Source: Bettongia penicillata ogilbyi (Eukaryota; Chordata; Mammalia; Diprotodontia; Potoroidae). Taken from it: a stretch of DNA of 64,000 nt. Position numbers and translations under genes: made by a program. The stretch covers positions 1,656,001 through 1,720,000 of the forward strand of contig JAJHZJ010000221.1 in NCBI GenBank assembly GCA_023548195.1, written 5' to 3'. The notes beneath the pieces were generated by a model. That model was not told the origin of the DNA. It worked only from the letters and a program-made list of their open reading frames with translations, and made no database searches. Positions within the stretch are counted from its first letter, which is position 1, and the number at the start of each line of letters is the position of its first letter. Below, one piece after another: positions 43,776-53,865 of the stretch.

Positions 43776-44816
43776 ATGAACAAGAAAAAGCAGAAGGGTG
43801 AAAGAACCATAGAATCTTTCTATGGGGATAAGGACCAAAACACAAATACCAAAGAGGTCAGAGCTGAGACTGTACTTCCATCTGAAACTTCAGAAGGGAC
43901 TGTGAGCTGCTCACAAGCACAAGCAGCTCTCCTGGAACAGCTGAAGAAGGAAATAGAAGAAAAACTTGCCAATGATTTTAAAATTATGAAGAAAGAATTC
44001 ACTGATGAGAACATCTCCTTGAAAAGGAAAATTGAACAAATGGAAAAGGAAGTTCAAAAATTAACGGGAGAAAATAACTTCCTAAAAGGTCAAATGGAAA
44101 AGGAAGTACGAAAATTAACTGGAGAAAATAGCTCCTTAAAAGGAAAAATTGGACAGATGGAAAAGGAGTTGCAAAAGTTAACTGAAGAAAACAATTTGAT
44201 AAAGATTAGAATTGGGCAAGTAGAAACTAATGACTCAATGAGACAGCGAGAATCAGTCAAACAAAATCTAAAGAATGAAAGGATAGAAGAAAATGTAAAA
44301 TATATAATTGGAAAAACAACTGACCTGGAAAATAGATCCAGGAGAGAAAACTTAAGAATTATTGGCCTGCCAGAAACCCATGATGGAGAAAAGAGCCTGG
44401 ACAGTATCTTCCAGGAAATCATCAAGGAAAACTTCCCATAAGGGCTAGATTCAGAGGGCAAAATAGTCATTGAAAGAATCCACCGTTCCCCTCCTGAAAG
44501 GGATCCCAAACTCAAAACCCCAAGAAATATTGTTGCCAAATTCCAGAGCTATCAAGTGAAGGAGAAAATGTTACAAGCAGCCAGAAAGAAACAATTCAAA
44601 TATCAAGGAGATACAGTCAGGATTACACAGGACCTTGCAGCTTCTACATTAAAAGATTGAAAGAATTGGAACCCAATATTCCGTAAGGCAAAGGAGTTGG
44701 GACTACAACCAAGGATCAGCTACCCAGCAAAATTCAGCATAACATTTCAGGCAAGGAGAAAGTCATTCAACAAAGTAAGGGGTCCAGAGCTTCCTGACCA
44801 AAATGCCAGAACTTAA
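43776..44816 (+). pseudogene. L1 ORF1p (RNA-binding chaperone), two nonsense codons
   Basis: A frame of 346 codons, close to normal L1 ORF1p length, broken by TAA at 44439-44441 and TGA at 44658-44660. Codons 1-50 are a polar N-terminus. Codons about 75-150 form a coiled coil built of repeated MEKE-Q-LT-EN blocks that would trimerise the protein. Codons about 160-260 form the RRM, with the family signature RRENLRIIGLPE (44341-44376). The C-terminal domain follows, with 'TPRNIVAKFQ' and 'ARKKQFKY' motifs. The start is the first ATG after the 5' UTR. ORF2 follows after a spacer of about 620 bp. Non-functional as it stands. Confidence 0.9.
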
Positions 44817-45441
44817 TAGACAATTCAATCTTCAAATGCAGGTCTCAAGAGAATCATAAAAAGGTAAACAGGTGGGAGTGGGGGGAAACAACTTGTTACT
44901 CAATTAGGGCAAACTGTTTACCTCACTATAAGGGAAGATGGTACCTGTTAATCTTGAGAATTATGCAGCTATTATGAAATATAAAAGGGATATACATAGA
45001 GGGAACAGGCATAAAGTAAATGATATCATGATAAAAAATATGATTTAAGTATGAGAAGGGATTGTAATAGGAGGTGTGAAAAGGAGGAAGCAGAAAATGG
45101 CAAATTACATCCCAAGAAGAAGTACAAAATTATAGTAGAAGGAAAGAGGGGAGGGAGATGAGCATTGTTTGAGAGGTACTGTCATCTGATTTGTTTAAAG
45201 GATGGAACAATAAACTTAAGTAGATAATCCCAACTAGCTCTATAGGTAGTAGGAGGGGAGGGGGGAAGAAAGGGGAGGGAGGCTAAAAGGGAGGGAAGAA
45301 GCAATAAGAGTAAAGGGGAGTAAAAGGGAGGGGGGCTAAAAGAAGGTGGGGAAGGCTACAGAAGGAGGTGGTGAAAAGTGAATACTATTGAGGAGGGGAA
45401 GGGAGACAGGAGAGCTAAAAGTACAAATGGTGGAAAAGAGG
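44817..45441 (+). other. L1 inter-ORF spacer, purine-rich
   Basis: About 620 bp between ORF1 and ORF2, rich in GGGAGG and AAAAGGGG blocks at 45240-45410. No frame of note. Human L1 has a spacer of only about 60 bp; a long G-rich spacer is a visible trait of this copy. Confidence 0.7.
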
Positions 45442-46819
45442 ATGGAGGGAAATACACAGACTGTAATCATAACTGTGAATGTGAATGGAAAGAATTCTCC
45501 CATAAAACAGAGATGGATAGCAGAATGTATTAAAAGCCATAATCCAACAATATGCTACTTACAAGAAACACATTTGAAATGGGGGGATACACATAGGATA
45601 AGGTCAAAGGATGGATAGAGCAGAATATATTGTGCTTCAGCTGATGTAAGAAAGGCAGGAGTAGCAATCCTAATCTCAGACAAAGCAAAAGCAGAAATAG
45701 ATCTAATCAAAAGGGATAAGGATGGAAACTATATCCTGCTAAAAGGCACCATAGACAATGAAGCAATATCATTACTAAACATGTATGCACCAAGTGGTAT
45801 AGCACCCAGATTCTTAGAGGAGAGGTTGGGGAAGTTGAAGGAAAAAATTGACAACAAAACTACACTGGTGGGGGACCTCAACCTTCTCCTTTCTAAACTT
45901 GACAAATCTAACCTCAAAATAAACAAGAAAGAGGTTAAGGAGGTAAATAAAACTCTATATAAGGTAGACATCATAGATCTTTGGAGAAAATTGAATGGGA
46001 ATAGAAAGGAATATACCTTTTTCTCAGTGGTACATGGAACATTTACAAAAATTGACCATGTACTAGGACATAAAAATCTCACAATCCAGTACAGAAAGGC
46101 AGAGATAATCAATGCATCCTTCTCAGATCATAATGCAATAAAAGTTATGTATAATAAAAGGCCATGGAAAGATAAACCAAACATCAATTGGAAGCTAAAT
46201 AATCTAATACTAAAGAAGGAATGGATTAAAGAAGAAATCATAAAACAATCAACAACTTCATTCAAGAGAATGACAATAATGAGACAACCTACCAAATCTT
46301 ATGGGATACCACAAAAGAAGTTCTTAGGGGAAGTTTTATATCTTTGAATATCTACATAAATAAAATAGAGAAAGAGGAGATCAATGACTTGGGCATGCAA
46401 CCGAAAAACCTAGAAAAAGAACAAATTGAAAATCCCTAAGAAAATACCAAACTAGAAATACTGAAAACCAAAGGAGAGATTAATAAAATTGAAATTAAGA
46501 AAACGATTGAATCAATAAATAAAACCAATAATCGGTTTTACGAAAAAACTAATAAAATTGATAAACTTTTGATCAATTTGATTTTAAAAAAAGAAAGAAT
46601 AAAATCAAATTACTAATATTAAAAATGAAAGGGGTGAACTCACCTCCAATGAGGAGGAAATTAAAACAATAATTAGAAATTACTTTTCCCAACTTTATGC
46701 CCACAAATTCGATAATCTAAATGAGATGGATGAATATTTTAAAAAATACAAATTGCCCAGATTAACAGAAGAGGAAGTTGAATACTTAAACAACCCCATC
46801 TCAGAAAAAGAAATTGAAC
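45442..46819 (+). pseudogene. L1 ORF2 endonuclease domain, truncated before RT
   Basis: ORF2p is the endonuclease/reverse transcriptase of L1. This fragment starts at ATG 45442 (45427 is an alternative). It has the AP-endonuclease blocks in order: NVNGKN, QETH, YAPSG, GDLN, KIDHVLG and SDHNAI, so the catalytic Asn, Glu, Asp and His positions are all still present. There is an amber stop at 45616-45618 and a frameshift near 46250, then more stops from 46437. The sequence ends at 'SEKEIEQ', before the SPGPDG motif of the RT. The stops make it a non-functional relic. Confidence 0.9.
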
Positions 46820-46834
46820 AAAAATTAAAATGGA
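46820..46834 (+). repeat. 15-bp target-site duplication, right copy
   Basis: Identical to 42793-42807. HAL1 ORF1 resumes in phase at 46835. Confidence 0.85.
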
Positions 46835-47351
46835 ACAGATGGAGACTAATGACGTTCTGAGAAACCAAGAAATCACAAAACAAAACCAAAAGAATGAAAA
46901 AATGGAAGATAATGTGAAATATCTCATTGGAAAAACAACCAACCTGGAAAAGAGATCCAGGAGAGACAATTTAAAAATTATGGGACTACTTGAAAGCCAT
47001 GATCAAAAAAAGAGCCTAGACATCATCTTTCATGAAATTATCGAGGAAAACTGCCCTGATATTCTAGAACCAGAGGGCAAAATAAATATTGAAAGAGATC
47101 CAAAAAGAGAAACTCCCAGGAACATTGTGGCCAAATTCCAGAGTTCTCTGGTCAAGGAGAAAATATTGCAAGCAGCTAGAAAGAAACAATTCAAGTATTG
47201 TGGAAATACAGTCAGGATAACACAAGATCTAGTAGCTTCTACATTAAGGGATAGAAGGGAGTGGAATATGTTATTCCAGAAGTCAAAGGAACTAGGACTA
47301 AAAGCAAGAATCACCTACCCAGCAAAACTGAGTATAATACTTCAAGGGTAA
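46835..47351 (+). pseudogene. HAL1 ORF1, C-terminal half
   Basis: One uninterrupted frame from the insertion point to the stop at 47349-47351. It contains the end of the coiled coil ('[17 protein letters not shown]'), the RRM signature 'RSRRDNLKIMGLLESHD' and the C-terminal 'TPRNIVAKFQSS' and 'AARKKQFKY' motifs. It is close to the third copy at 52250-52424. No ORF2 follows, which defines a HAL1. Confidence 0.85.
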
Positions 47352-47566
47352 AAAATGGTCTTTTAATGAAATAGAGGACTTTCAAGCATTCTTGATGAAA
47401 AAAGAAAGTTTGACTTTCAAACACAAGAATCAAGAGAAGCATGAAAAGGTAAACAGCAAAGAGAAATCATAAGGGACTTACTAAAGTTGATCTATTTACA
47501 TTCCTACATGGAAAGACAATATTTGTAACTCTTGAAACTATTTCCAGTATCTGGGTAGTCAATGAG

Positions 47567-47656
<90 letters not shown>

Positions 47657-48489
47657 CAGAGAGCACAGGGTGAATTGAATAGGATGGGATCATATCTTTA
47701 AAATAATGAAATTAAGTGGTGAGAGAGAAATACATTGATTGGGAGGCAAAAGGGAGAAATGGAATGGGCAAATGATCTCTCATAAAAGAGGCAAGTAGAT
47801 GACTTTTCAGTGGAGGGAAAAAGTGGGGAGGTGAGGGAAAAAACATGAAGCATACTCTCATCACATTCGACTAAAGGAAGGATTAAAATGCACACTCATT
47901 TTAGTATGAAAACCTATCTTACAATACAGGAAAGTAGGGGAGAAGGGGATAAGTGGGGAGGATGATGGAAGGAAGGGCAGTGGGAGCAATTAGAAGTCAA
48001 CACTCTTGGGGAGGGATAGGATCAAAAGAGAGAACAGAATAAATAGGGGGCAGGATAGGTTGGAGGGAAATATAATTAGTCTTACACAACCCAACTATTA
48101 TGGAAATCATTTGCAAAACTACACAGATATGAATTGCTTGAATATATTGAATTGCTTGCCTTACCAAAGAGAATGGGTGGGGAAGGAGGGATGAAGAGAA
48201 GTTGAAACTCAAAGTTTTAAGAACTGCTGTTGAGTATTGTTCTTGCAACTAGGCAATAAGAAATACAGGTAATGGGGTATAGAAAGTTATCTTGCCCTAC
48301 AGGACAAAAGAGAAGATGGGGATAAGGGAAGGGAGGGATGTTAGAAGGGAGGGCAGATTGGTGATAGGGGCAATTAGAATGCTCAGTGTTTTGGGGTGGG
48401 GGAGAGGAGAAATGAGAAGAAAATTTGGAACCCAAAATTTTGTGGAAATGAATGTTGAAAATTTAAATAAATTTTTGAATAAAAAAATA
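47352..48489 (+). mobile_element. HAL1 3' UTR and A-rich end
   Basis: About 1.1 kb, purine-rich, with no ORF2 sequence. It ends in 'ttttgtggaaatgaatgttg' and 'aaataaatttttgaataaaa', and a short A-rich end runs to 48489. The flanking repeat at 48490-48505 matches 41551-41566. A (GA)n tract lies inside. Confidence 0.75.
47572..47654. repeat. (GA)n microsatellite
   Basis: A perfect run of about 41 units within the HAL1 3' UTR. Confidence 0.95.
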
Positions 48490-48509
48490 AACTTCTTTCA
48501 TCAGAGATA

Positions 48510-49834
48510 GATCTAGTACAGAGTAAGTGGGGTTTTGCTTCAGGATGCCTAAATATATAGGGTCATCTCTTCCTACCCCAGGAGGTTGTCATAGATAGGG
48601 TACTTGATGATGCCACATATTGTTAGGACCTATCCTAGGCCTGAACAATCATCTACTGTATGTTAACTTAAATCACAAATGCAAAGAATGCACTGTAGCA
48701 CATGAATTACTAAGCAAAAGGCTCTGAATGAATGTTAACCTTGTTCACCGCACCTTTTGCATGCTTTAGAGGCTGGGACTGGGTCAGGACAATGAGGAGT
48801 TAAATCAAATTCAATCTGTGAACAAACATTGGCACCTTTATTCTCCATATGGGTTCATGCTCACCTGTACAGGGAGTTTCTCAGATATCTAGCCAAGGGT
48901 ATGACAAACAGGCTCCTATCTCTATGAAATTTGGTGAGAGGGTATCAGATAATCTCTCTACTTCCATCTCTCCCTTCTTTACTATTTCAACACTATTAAA
49001 GTACTCAAAGATGCAAAAATGTAAATCTGCAAATATAAGTAACAGAAAATACCTTGCTTCCCTATCAGTGGCCACTCTTAAACTCCTGAAAAGTGGGGGT
49101 GTTTCCCTAACATATATCAGATATGAAATGTTTCCTACACACACATACACATACATACACACACCCCACACCCACATAAACAGAAAATTGGGAAGTCACT
49201 CTTTTTTGAACTGCCACATCACTCCCCCAACATGTATACAGTCTTGGTCACAGAACTCCTTCCACGTCTAGCATTTCTGAGACCTTTGTTTTCTATATGG
49301 AGTATTTAAATAAATGACATTTGGACACACAAATTATATGTGTAGATTTTCTTCTTTTCCTCTCTCTAATGTAGATGTTGATTTAACATCTAAGCCTACC
49401 TCAGGAAAGAGACCTTTGCCTCCAGATGAAATCACTGAAATGAGGAGGAGAAACTAATTGAGTTTTCTTCAAATTTTAAACTTCTAGAACTCACAGAAAT
49501 GGCAGGAACCATAAACCCAATAGCATAGTCTTTAATTAAGACAGAGTAGCAAGATGAATAATAAAGAAACATAATAATGCAAATCAATCACTCCTGATTC
49601 TCCATATCCAAACAAGTGCAATCTCCTACCCATTTTCAAAGAATTATAATTTAATCCCTCCATAATTTCCCTAATTCCCCATCATATTGTAAGAGAGAGA
49701 ATGCCAATGGACTTCATGGAAACTTTTGTAATCTCTTAAATGAAAGTGTTCTCGTTCCCTAGCTCCAAATAATAATGGTCCTCTAAATCCTCTTATGTGA
49801 AAGTCATTCACCTGGCTCCAGGATTCTTCTAGCA
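48510..49834. other. Unassigned sequence
   Basis: About 1.3 kb with no confident family. It has a CA-rich tract at 49138-49172. Frames at 48849-49271 (plus, 140 codons) and 48881-49177 (minus) read through this tract and have no known motif. A worn LTR is possible. Confidence 0.35.
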
Positions 49835-50140
49835 GATCATATTTCTCTATATTCATTATATTCATCATTTTTATAGCACATTTTTCCATTAAATTCATGT
49901 AGCACAATTAGTTTAGCCATTTCCCATTGACTATAATTCATCTTGTTTTCAGTTCTTTGTTACCACAAAGAATGTTACCGTAAATATTTTGATATATATG
50001 ATCTTATTGGGCGATAGACCTTGCAATAGATTCCTTGCATTAAGAGTATGGACACTTTACATACTCTTTTCACATGATTCCATATTGTTTTCCAAAATGG
50101 CAGGACAAATTCTCAGCTCCAACAATACATTAGTGTTCCC
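49835..50140 (-). mobile_element. L1 fragment, reverse strand
   Basis: 'tcatttttatagcacatttt', 'catgtagcacaattagttta', 'ttttcagttctttgttacca' and 'tctcagctccaacaatacat' are successive distal-ORF2 phrases of L1 read backward. Confidence 0.75.
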
Positions 50141-50385
50141 ACAATGCACCTGTCCTTGATAACTGATGTTGTGATACTCACTTCCCTTTCTGAATATTTA
50201 CTAACTATACCTAGAACTTTTCCTGGAAGTAAGGACAAGCTCACTGGCCTACATTTCACAGACTTCATTGTCTTCCTTTTAATGAAAAGCAGGACATTTG
50301 CCCTTTTCCAGTCTTGTAGGAACTTTCTTATTTTTCCACAAGTTTTCAAAGGTTGCTGACTTTCAAAGGTTGCCTGCTTAGTAAT
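50141..50385 (-). mobile_element. CR1/L3-like LINE fragment
   Basis: 'gatactcacttccctttctg', 'caagctcactggcctacatt' and 'tgcccttttccagtcttgta' are reversed CR1 phrases. A 13-bp word ('tttcaaaggttgc') is duplicated at 50344-50356 and 50361-50373. Confidence 0.6.
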
Positions 50386-50392
50386 AATGTGA

Positions 50393-50637
50393 TGACTAGC
50401 AGTCATATAGCACTTTAAGGTTTACAAAGCACTTTATAAATGTATTATCATATTTGATCCCCACCATGACCCTCTAAGGTAGGTGCTATTATTGTTTCCA
50501 TTTCACAGATGACAAAACTGAGAGTGAGAAAAGTTAAGTGACTTGGTCAGCATCACACAACAAGTAAGTGTCTGACTCAAAGTTATATCTACCACTTAAA
50601 ACATTCTATCTCTCTTGCCACTAAGCTGCATCTCATC
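50393..50637 (-). mobile_element. CORE-SINE with L2-like tail
   Basis: A clear reverse copy: 'tttacaaagcactttataaa', 'ggtgctattattgtttccat', 'ttaagtgacttggtcagcat' and 'ttgccactaagctgcatctc'. Confidence 0.8.
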
Positions 50638-50724
50638 TAGCATTTTTTTTTTTACTACCCTAGCATATAGTTCTTCTGGTCTTGGGGACTTACATAACTT
50701 CGTAAGTAAATAGATTGAATTCCA

Positions 50725-51216
50725 AGACAAGAAAGAAAAACTGAAGGAGTAAGCATAGCAAAAAGGAAACAAACTCTTGCTTTTTACAAATATGATTTAT
50801 TTAGAAGTTGTGTAGTCTAAAAATAATTGGAACAATAAATTCAAAGAAGTTGCAGGATGGAAAATAAATCTATATAAATCATTAGTATTCCTGCATATGT
50901 CAACAAAGGCCAAAAGGAAAATATAGAAAGAGAAATTCATATTCCAAGTATCAAATACTTGGAAGCCTATATGCTAAGATACCACCAGGAACCATATTAA
51001 TCCAATTACAAAATACTCTTTTCAGAAGAATTTAGAGAATTAATAATTAGATTATAACTAATTAGGATAATTATAATAATTAGAGAAATATTAATTGTTT
51101 ATAGACTGGTTAAATAAATGTAATAAAAATGATATTAGTTTAATTTACTTATTAAGTGCCATATCAAGTAAAAACCACCAAAAATTATTTTACAGAGCTA
51201 GAAAAAATAATTATAA
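50725..51216 (+). pseudogene. Old L1 ORF2 fragment, left part
   Basis: Decayed ORF2 downstream of the RT core. It holds 'aagttgcaggatggaaaata' (VAG-KIN), 'cataccaccag' region words for the LGV-Y segment, and 'attttacagagctagaaaaa' (YFTELEK). It is cut at 51216 by a 5'-complete L1/HAL1 copy and resumes at 52525 after a gap of roughly 100 bp of expected sequence. Many stops. Confidence 0.7.
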
Positions 51217-51809
51217 GGGAGCAGAACCAAGATGGTGGATAAAAAGCAGGGACTTGCTAAACTTTTCCCCCCCAAAGTCAAACAAATACCTGTAAAAAAT
51301 GACTCTATACAAATTCTGGAGCTGAAGAACCCAGAGAATGATGGAGTGAAGCTAATGTCCGGTTTAAGACAGCCTGGAAGGTCAACAGGAAGCATCTATC
51401 ATTCCAGGATGTAGCAGAGTGCAGTCTAGTATGGACCAATTAGCAGAGACTGGACCTGAGCAGGCCTGGGGGGAGAGGCCCTAGAGAGGAAAGGAAGTCT
51501 ATATCATTGGCACCTGTAGTGGTTCCCAGACTTCATGACCCCAAAATGCCAAGGACAAATAGGAAGATCAGTGGAAAAAACATGTCAGACCTGTGTGAGA
51601 CAGTAGGGTGGTCCAGCCCCAGCCCCAAGTTGGCAGAGGGAATGGAGGAGTCTGTTTCAGTCACAGCAACAGCAGGGACAGTGGCAGCTGTTATTTCTGG
51701 AGCTCTTGGCCCCCATGGATTGTGGGGGAATAGAGTGGCTGACAGTACACCACTCCACCCCCACTGGAAGCAGAGAACTACCTTGACCAAGAGCTCAAAA
51801 GTCAAATAA
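51217..51809 (+). mobile_element. L1/HAL1 insert, 5' UTR
   Basis: Opens with 'gggagcagaaccaagatggt', the start of an L1-type 5' UTR, directly after the old ORF2. It aligns with the HAL1 5' UTR at 41580-41720. The 100-codon frame at 51507-51809 and its minus counterpart are UTR frames, not genes. Confidence 0.8.
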
Positions 51810-52524
51810 ATGACTAGGGGAAAAGAGCAAAAACTGGAAAAAGAATCTTACTTTGGTGACAAGGAAGATCAAAATATACAAACAAAAAAAGACAACAAAG
51901 TCAAAACTCCTACATCCAAAGCCTCCAAGAAAAATATGAACTGGTCTCAGGTCATGGAAGAGCTCAGATAGGATTTTGAAAATCAAGTAAGAGAAGTAAA
52001 GGAAAAATTGGGAAGAGAAATGAGAATGGTACAAGAAAATCATGAAAAATGAGTCAACTGCTGGCTTAAGGGGACCCAAAAAATGCTGAGGAAAATAACA
52101 CCTTAAAAAAATAGACGAACCTCAATGGCAAAAGAGATCCAAAAAGGCAACAAGGAGAAAAATTCCTTAAAAAGTAGAACTACCCAGATAGAAAAGGAGT
52201 TTCAAAAGCTCACTGAAGAAAATAATTCCTTAAAGATTAGAATGGAGCAGATAGAAGCTAATGACTTTATGAAAAATCAAGAAATTATAAAACAAAACCA
52301 AAGGAATGAAAAAATAGCAGACAATGTGAAATATCTCATTGGAAAAAAAGCTTATCTGGAAAGTAGATCCAGGAGAGATGGTTTAAAAATTATTGAAAGC
52401 CATGATCAAAAAAAAGGTGCCTAGACATCACCTTTCAAGAAATTATCAAGGAAAATTATGCTATATTCTAGAACCAGAAGGTAAAATAGATATTGAAAGA
52501 ATCCACTGATTGCCTCCTGAAAAT
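51810..52524 (+). pseudogene. L1/HAL1 ORF1, 3'-truncated
   Basis: ORF1p remnant starting at ATG 51810. Several stops and shifts break codons 1-110 (for example TAG at about 51968). A longer clean frame at 52125-52424 holds the coiled coil and the RRM signature ('SRSRRDGLKIIESHD'). It ends at about 52524, around the position of 'ERIH-PPE', so the C-terminal domain is absent. The following sequence is ORF2 of the older L1. No poly(A) intervenes. Confidence 0.8.
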
Positions 52525-52987
52525 AGTCTGCCAGATCTCAAACCAAACTTCAAATCAATAATCATCAAAATTATTTGGTATTGGTTAAAAATGAAAGAGT
52601 TTAACTATTGAACAGGTTAGATACAAAACACACAAAAGCAAACTAATGTATTTAGCATCATGCTCAGTAAATCCCCAAACCTCACCTACTGGAGTAACAA
52701 TATAATATTTGAAAAAAACTACTGGGAATATGGGAAAGTGATAAGGCAGAAATGAGGTGTAAACTAACATCTCACACTGTATACTAAGATAAATTCCAAC
52801 AGAATTCATGATTTAGACATAAAAGATGATATAATAAGCACATTAGAGGAGCAAAGAAGAAATACATGGATATGTGACTGGGGAAGAATCTATGACCAAA
52901 CAAGGAAGAGAGGATCACAAAAGAAAAAATGGAAAACTTTGATTTGTAAAAGATTTTCACACAACCATATCTAATACAGTTAAAATT
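52525..52987 (+). pseudogene. Old L1 ORF2 fragment, right part
   Basis: Resumes at 'ctgccagatctcaaacc' (the PDLK block) and 'atttggtattggttaaaaat' (IWYWL), then 'attcatgatttagacataaa' and 'aaacaaggaagagaggatca', all distal ORF2. It merges into a GGAA microsatellite at 52988. Confidence 0.75.
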
Positions 52988-53216
52988 GGAAGGAAGGAAG
53001 GAAGGAAGGAAGGAAGGAAGGAAGGAAGGAAGGAAGGAAGGAAGGAAGGAAGGAAGGAAGGAAGGAAGGAAGGAAGGAAGGAAGGAAGGAAGGAAGGAAG
53101 GAAGGAAGGAAGGAAGGAAGGAAGGAAGGAAGGAAGGAAGGAAGGAAGGAAGGAAGGAAGGAAGGAAGGAAGGAAGGAAGGAAGGAAGGAAGGAAGGAAG
53201 GAAGGAAGGAAGGAAG
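52988..53216. repeat. (GGAA)57 microsatellite
   Basis: A perfect GGAA run of 229 bp, beginning inside the old L1 ('aaaattggaaggaagg'). The Lys/Gly/Arg/Glu-repeat frame at 52986-53231 is its translation. GGAA is the core of ETS-family binding sites; any function is unknown. Confidence 0.97.
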
Positions 53217-53371
53217 AAACCTAGTCAGTAAATCTCAAGTTAACTGGGAAGCTTCTGGCAATCAAAATTTGCCTCCATTTGGAGAGGAGAAGGAGAGGGA
53301 AAGGGAGAGAATGAGCTGAGTTAGCCAACTAGCTGGGTCCCCATTCAGGCAACTACATCTACTCACAGGTT

Positions 53372-53570
53372 ATGTTTATCCTTTGTTTTTGAAGAGGATC
53401 ATGACATCAGGGAAATTATGACATGGCTTGCCGTTGACTGATTTGAGTGAGGGCTATGTAAGGTCACCAGTCTCACTTTCTCCTCCAGAACCATGAAGAT
53501 CCAAAGATCAGATACGCCTCCAAAAGCTCACTATTGAGAAAACACCATCCTGCGAGATCCCACCAGGTTT
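53372..53570 (-). mobile_element. RTE-tailed SINE or RTE 3' end
   Basis: 'tttttgaagaggatcatgac', 'atcagggaaattatgacatg' and 'ctttctcctccagaaccatg' match the RTE-type ends at 26573 and 27223. The tRNA head is not visible. Confidence 0.65.
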
Positions 53571-53689
53571 AGTACTCCACCTCTTCACCAATTTCTGCTC
53601 CTCTGGTGGAGAGTTAGAGTCATGAACTCCAAACTCATTTCGGAAGATCTCTTCATTTCTCACTTAACTGTATTACTTTGCAATTTCTT

Positions 53690-53865
53690 TGATTTTTCCA
53701 TCATACTTTTTCCTGTCACTCTTTCCTCTTTTCAGCTTCCTTTTTTGTGTAGTCTTCTCTCCTAGAGAGCAGGGACTATGTTTTTTCCTATTTGTATCTG
53801 CAGCACTTAGCAAAGTGTCTGACATATAGTAGATATTTAATAAATTTTTATTAATTGACATAGCT
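53690..53865 (+). mobile_element. L2 3' end
   Basis: 'agagagcagggactatgttt', 'gcagcacttagcaaagtgtc' and 'ttaataaatttttattaatt' form an L2 tail. Confidence 0.75.

Larger units (their letters stand above)
42808..46819 (+). mobile_element. L1 inserted in HAL1: 5'-complete, 3'-truncated
   Basis: It contains a 5' UTR (42808-43775), ORF1 (43776-44816 with two stops), a purine-rich inter-ORF spacer (44817-45441) and ORF2 as far as 46819. It opens with 'ggcggagccaagatggcgg', as full-length L1s do. It ends at a SEKEIEQ-like motif just before the reverse transcriptase blocks, with no poly(A), and exact 15-bp target duplications flank it. Canonical L1 copies lose the 5' end; this one lost the 3' end. 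Confidence 0.85.

Noticed and set aside
43776..44441. A 221-codon host coiled-coil gene
   Set aside because: The RRENLRIIGLPE signature, the L1 5' UTR upstream and ORF2 downstream identify it as L1 ORF1 with a nonsense codon.
45781..46347. A host endonuclease or viral pol gene
   Set aside because: The block order and context are those of L1 ORF2. No LTR, gag, protease or integrase sequence is near.
48849..49271. 140-codon open frame
   Set aside because: Passes through a CA-rich tract, has no recognisable domain and an equally open reverse frame.
51507..51809. 100-codon plus frame and 90-codon minus frame
   Set aside because: They lie in the 5' UTR of an L1/HAL1 copy, which is GC-richer and so has fewer stops.
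52988..53216. CRISPR array or other spaced repeat
   Set aside because: The repeats are contiguous tetranucleotides without spacers, and the DNA is mammalian. No CRISPR-like array occurs anywhere in the window.
52986..53231. 81-codon frame of a repeating Glu-Gly-Arg-Lys unit
   Set aside because: Pure translation of the GGAA array.
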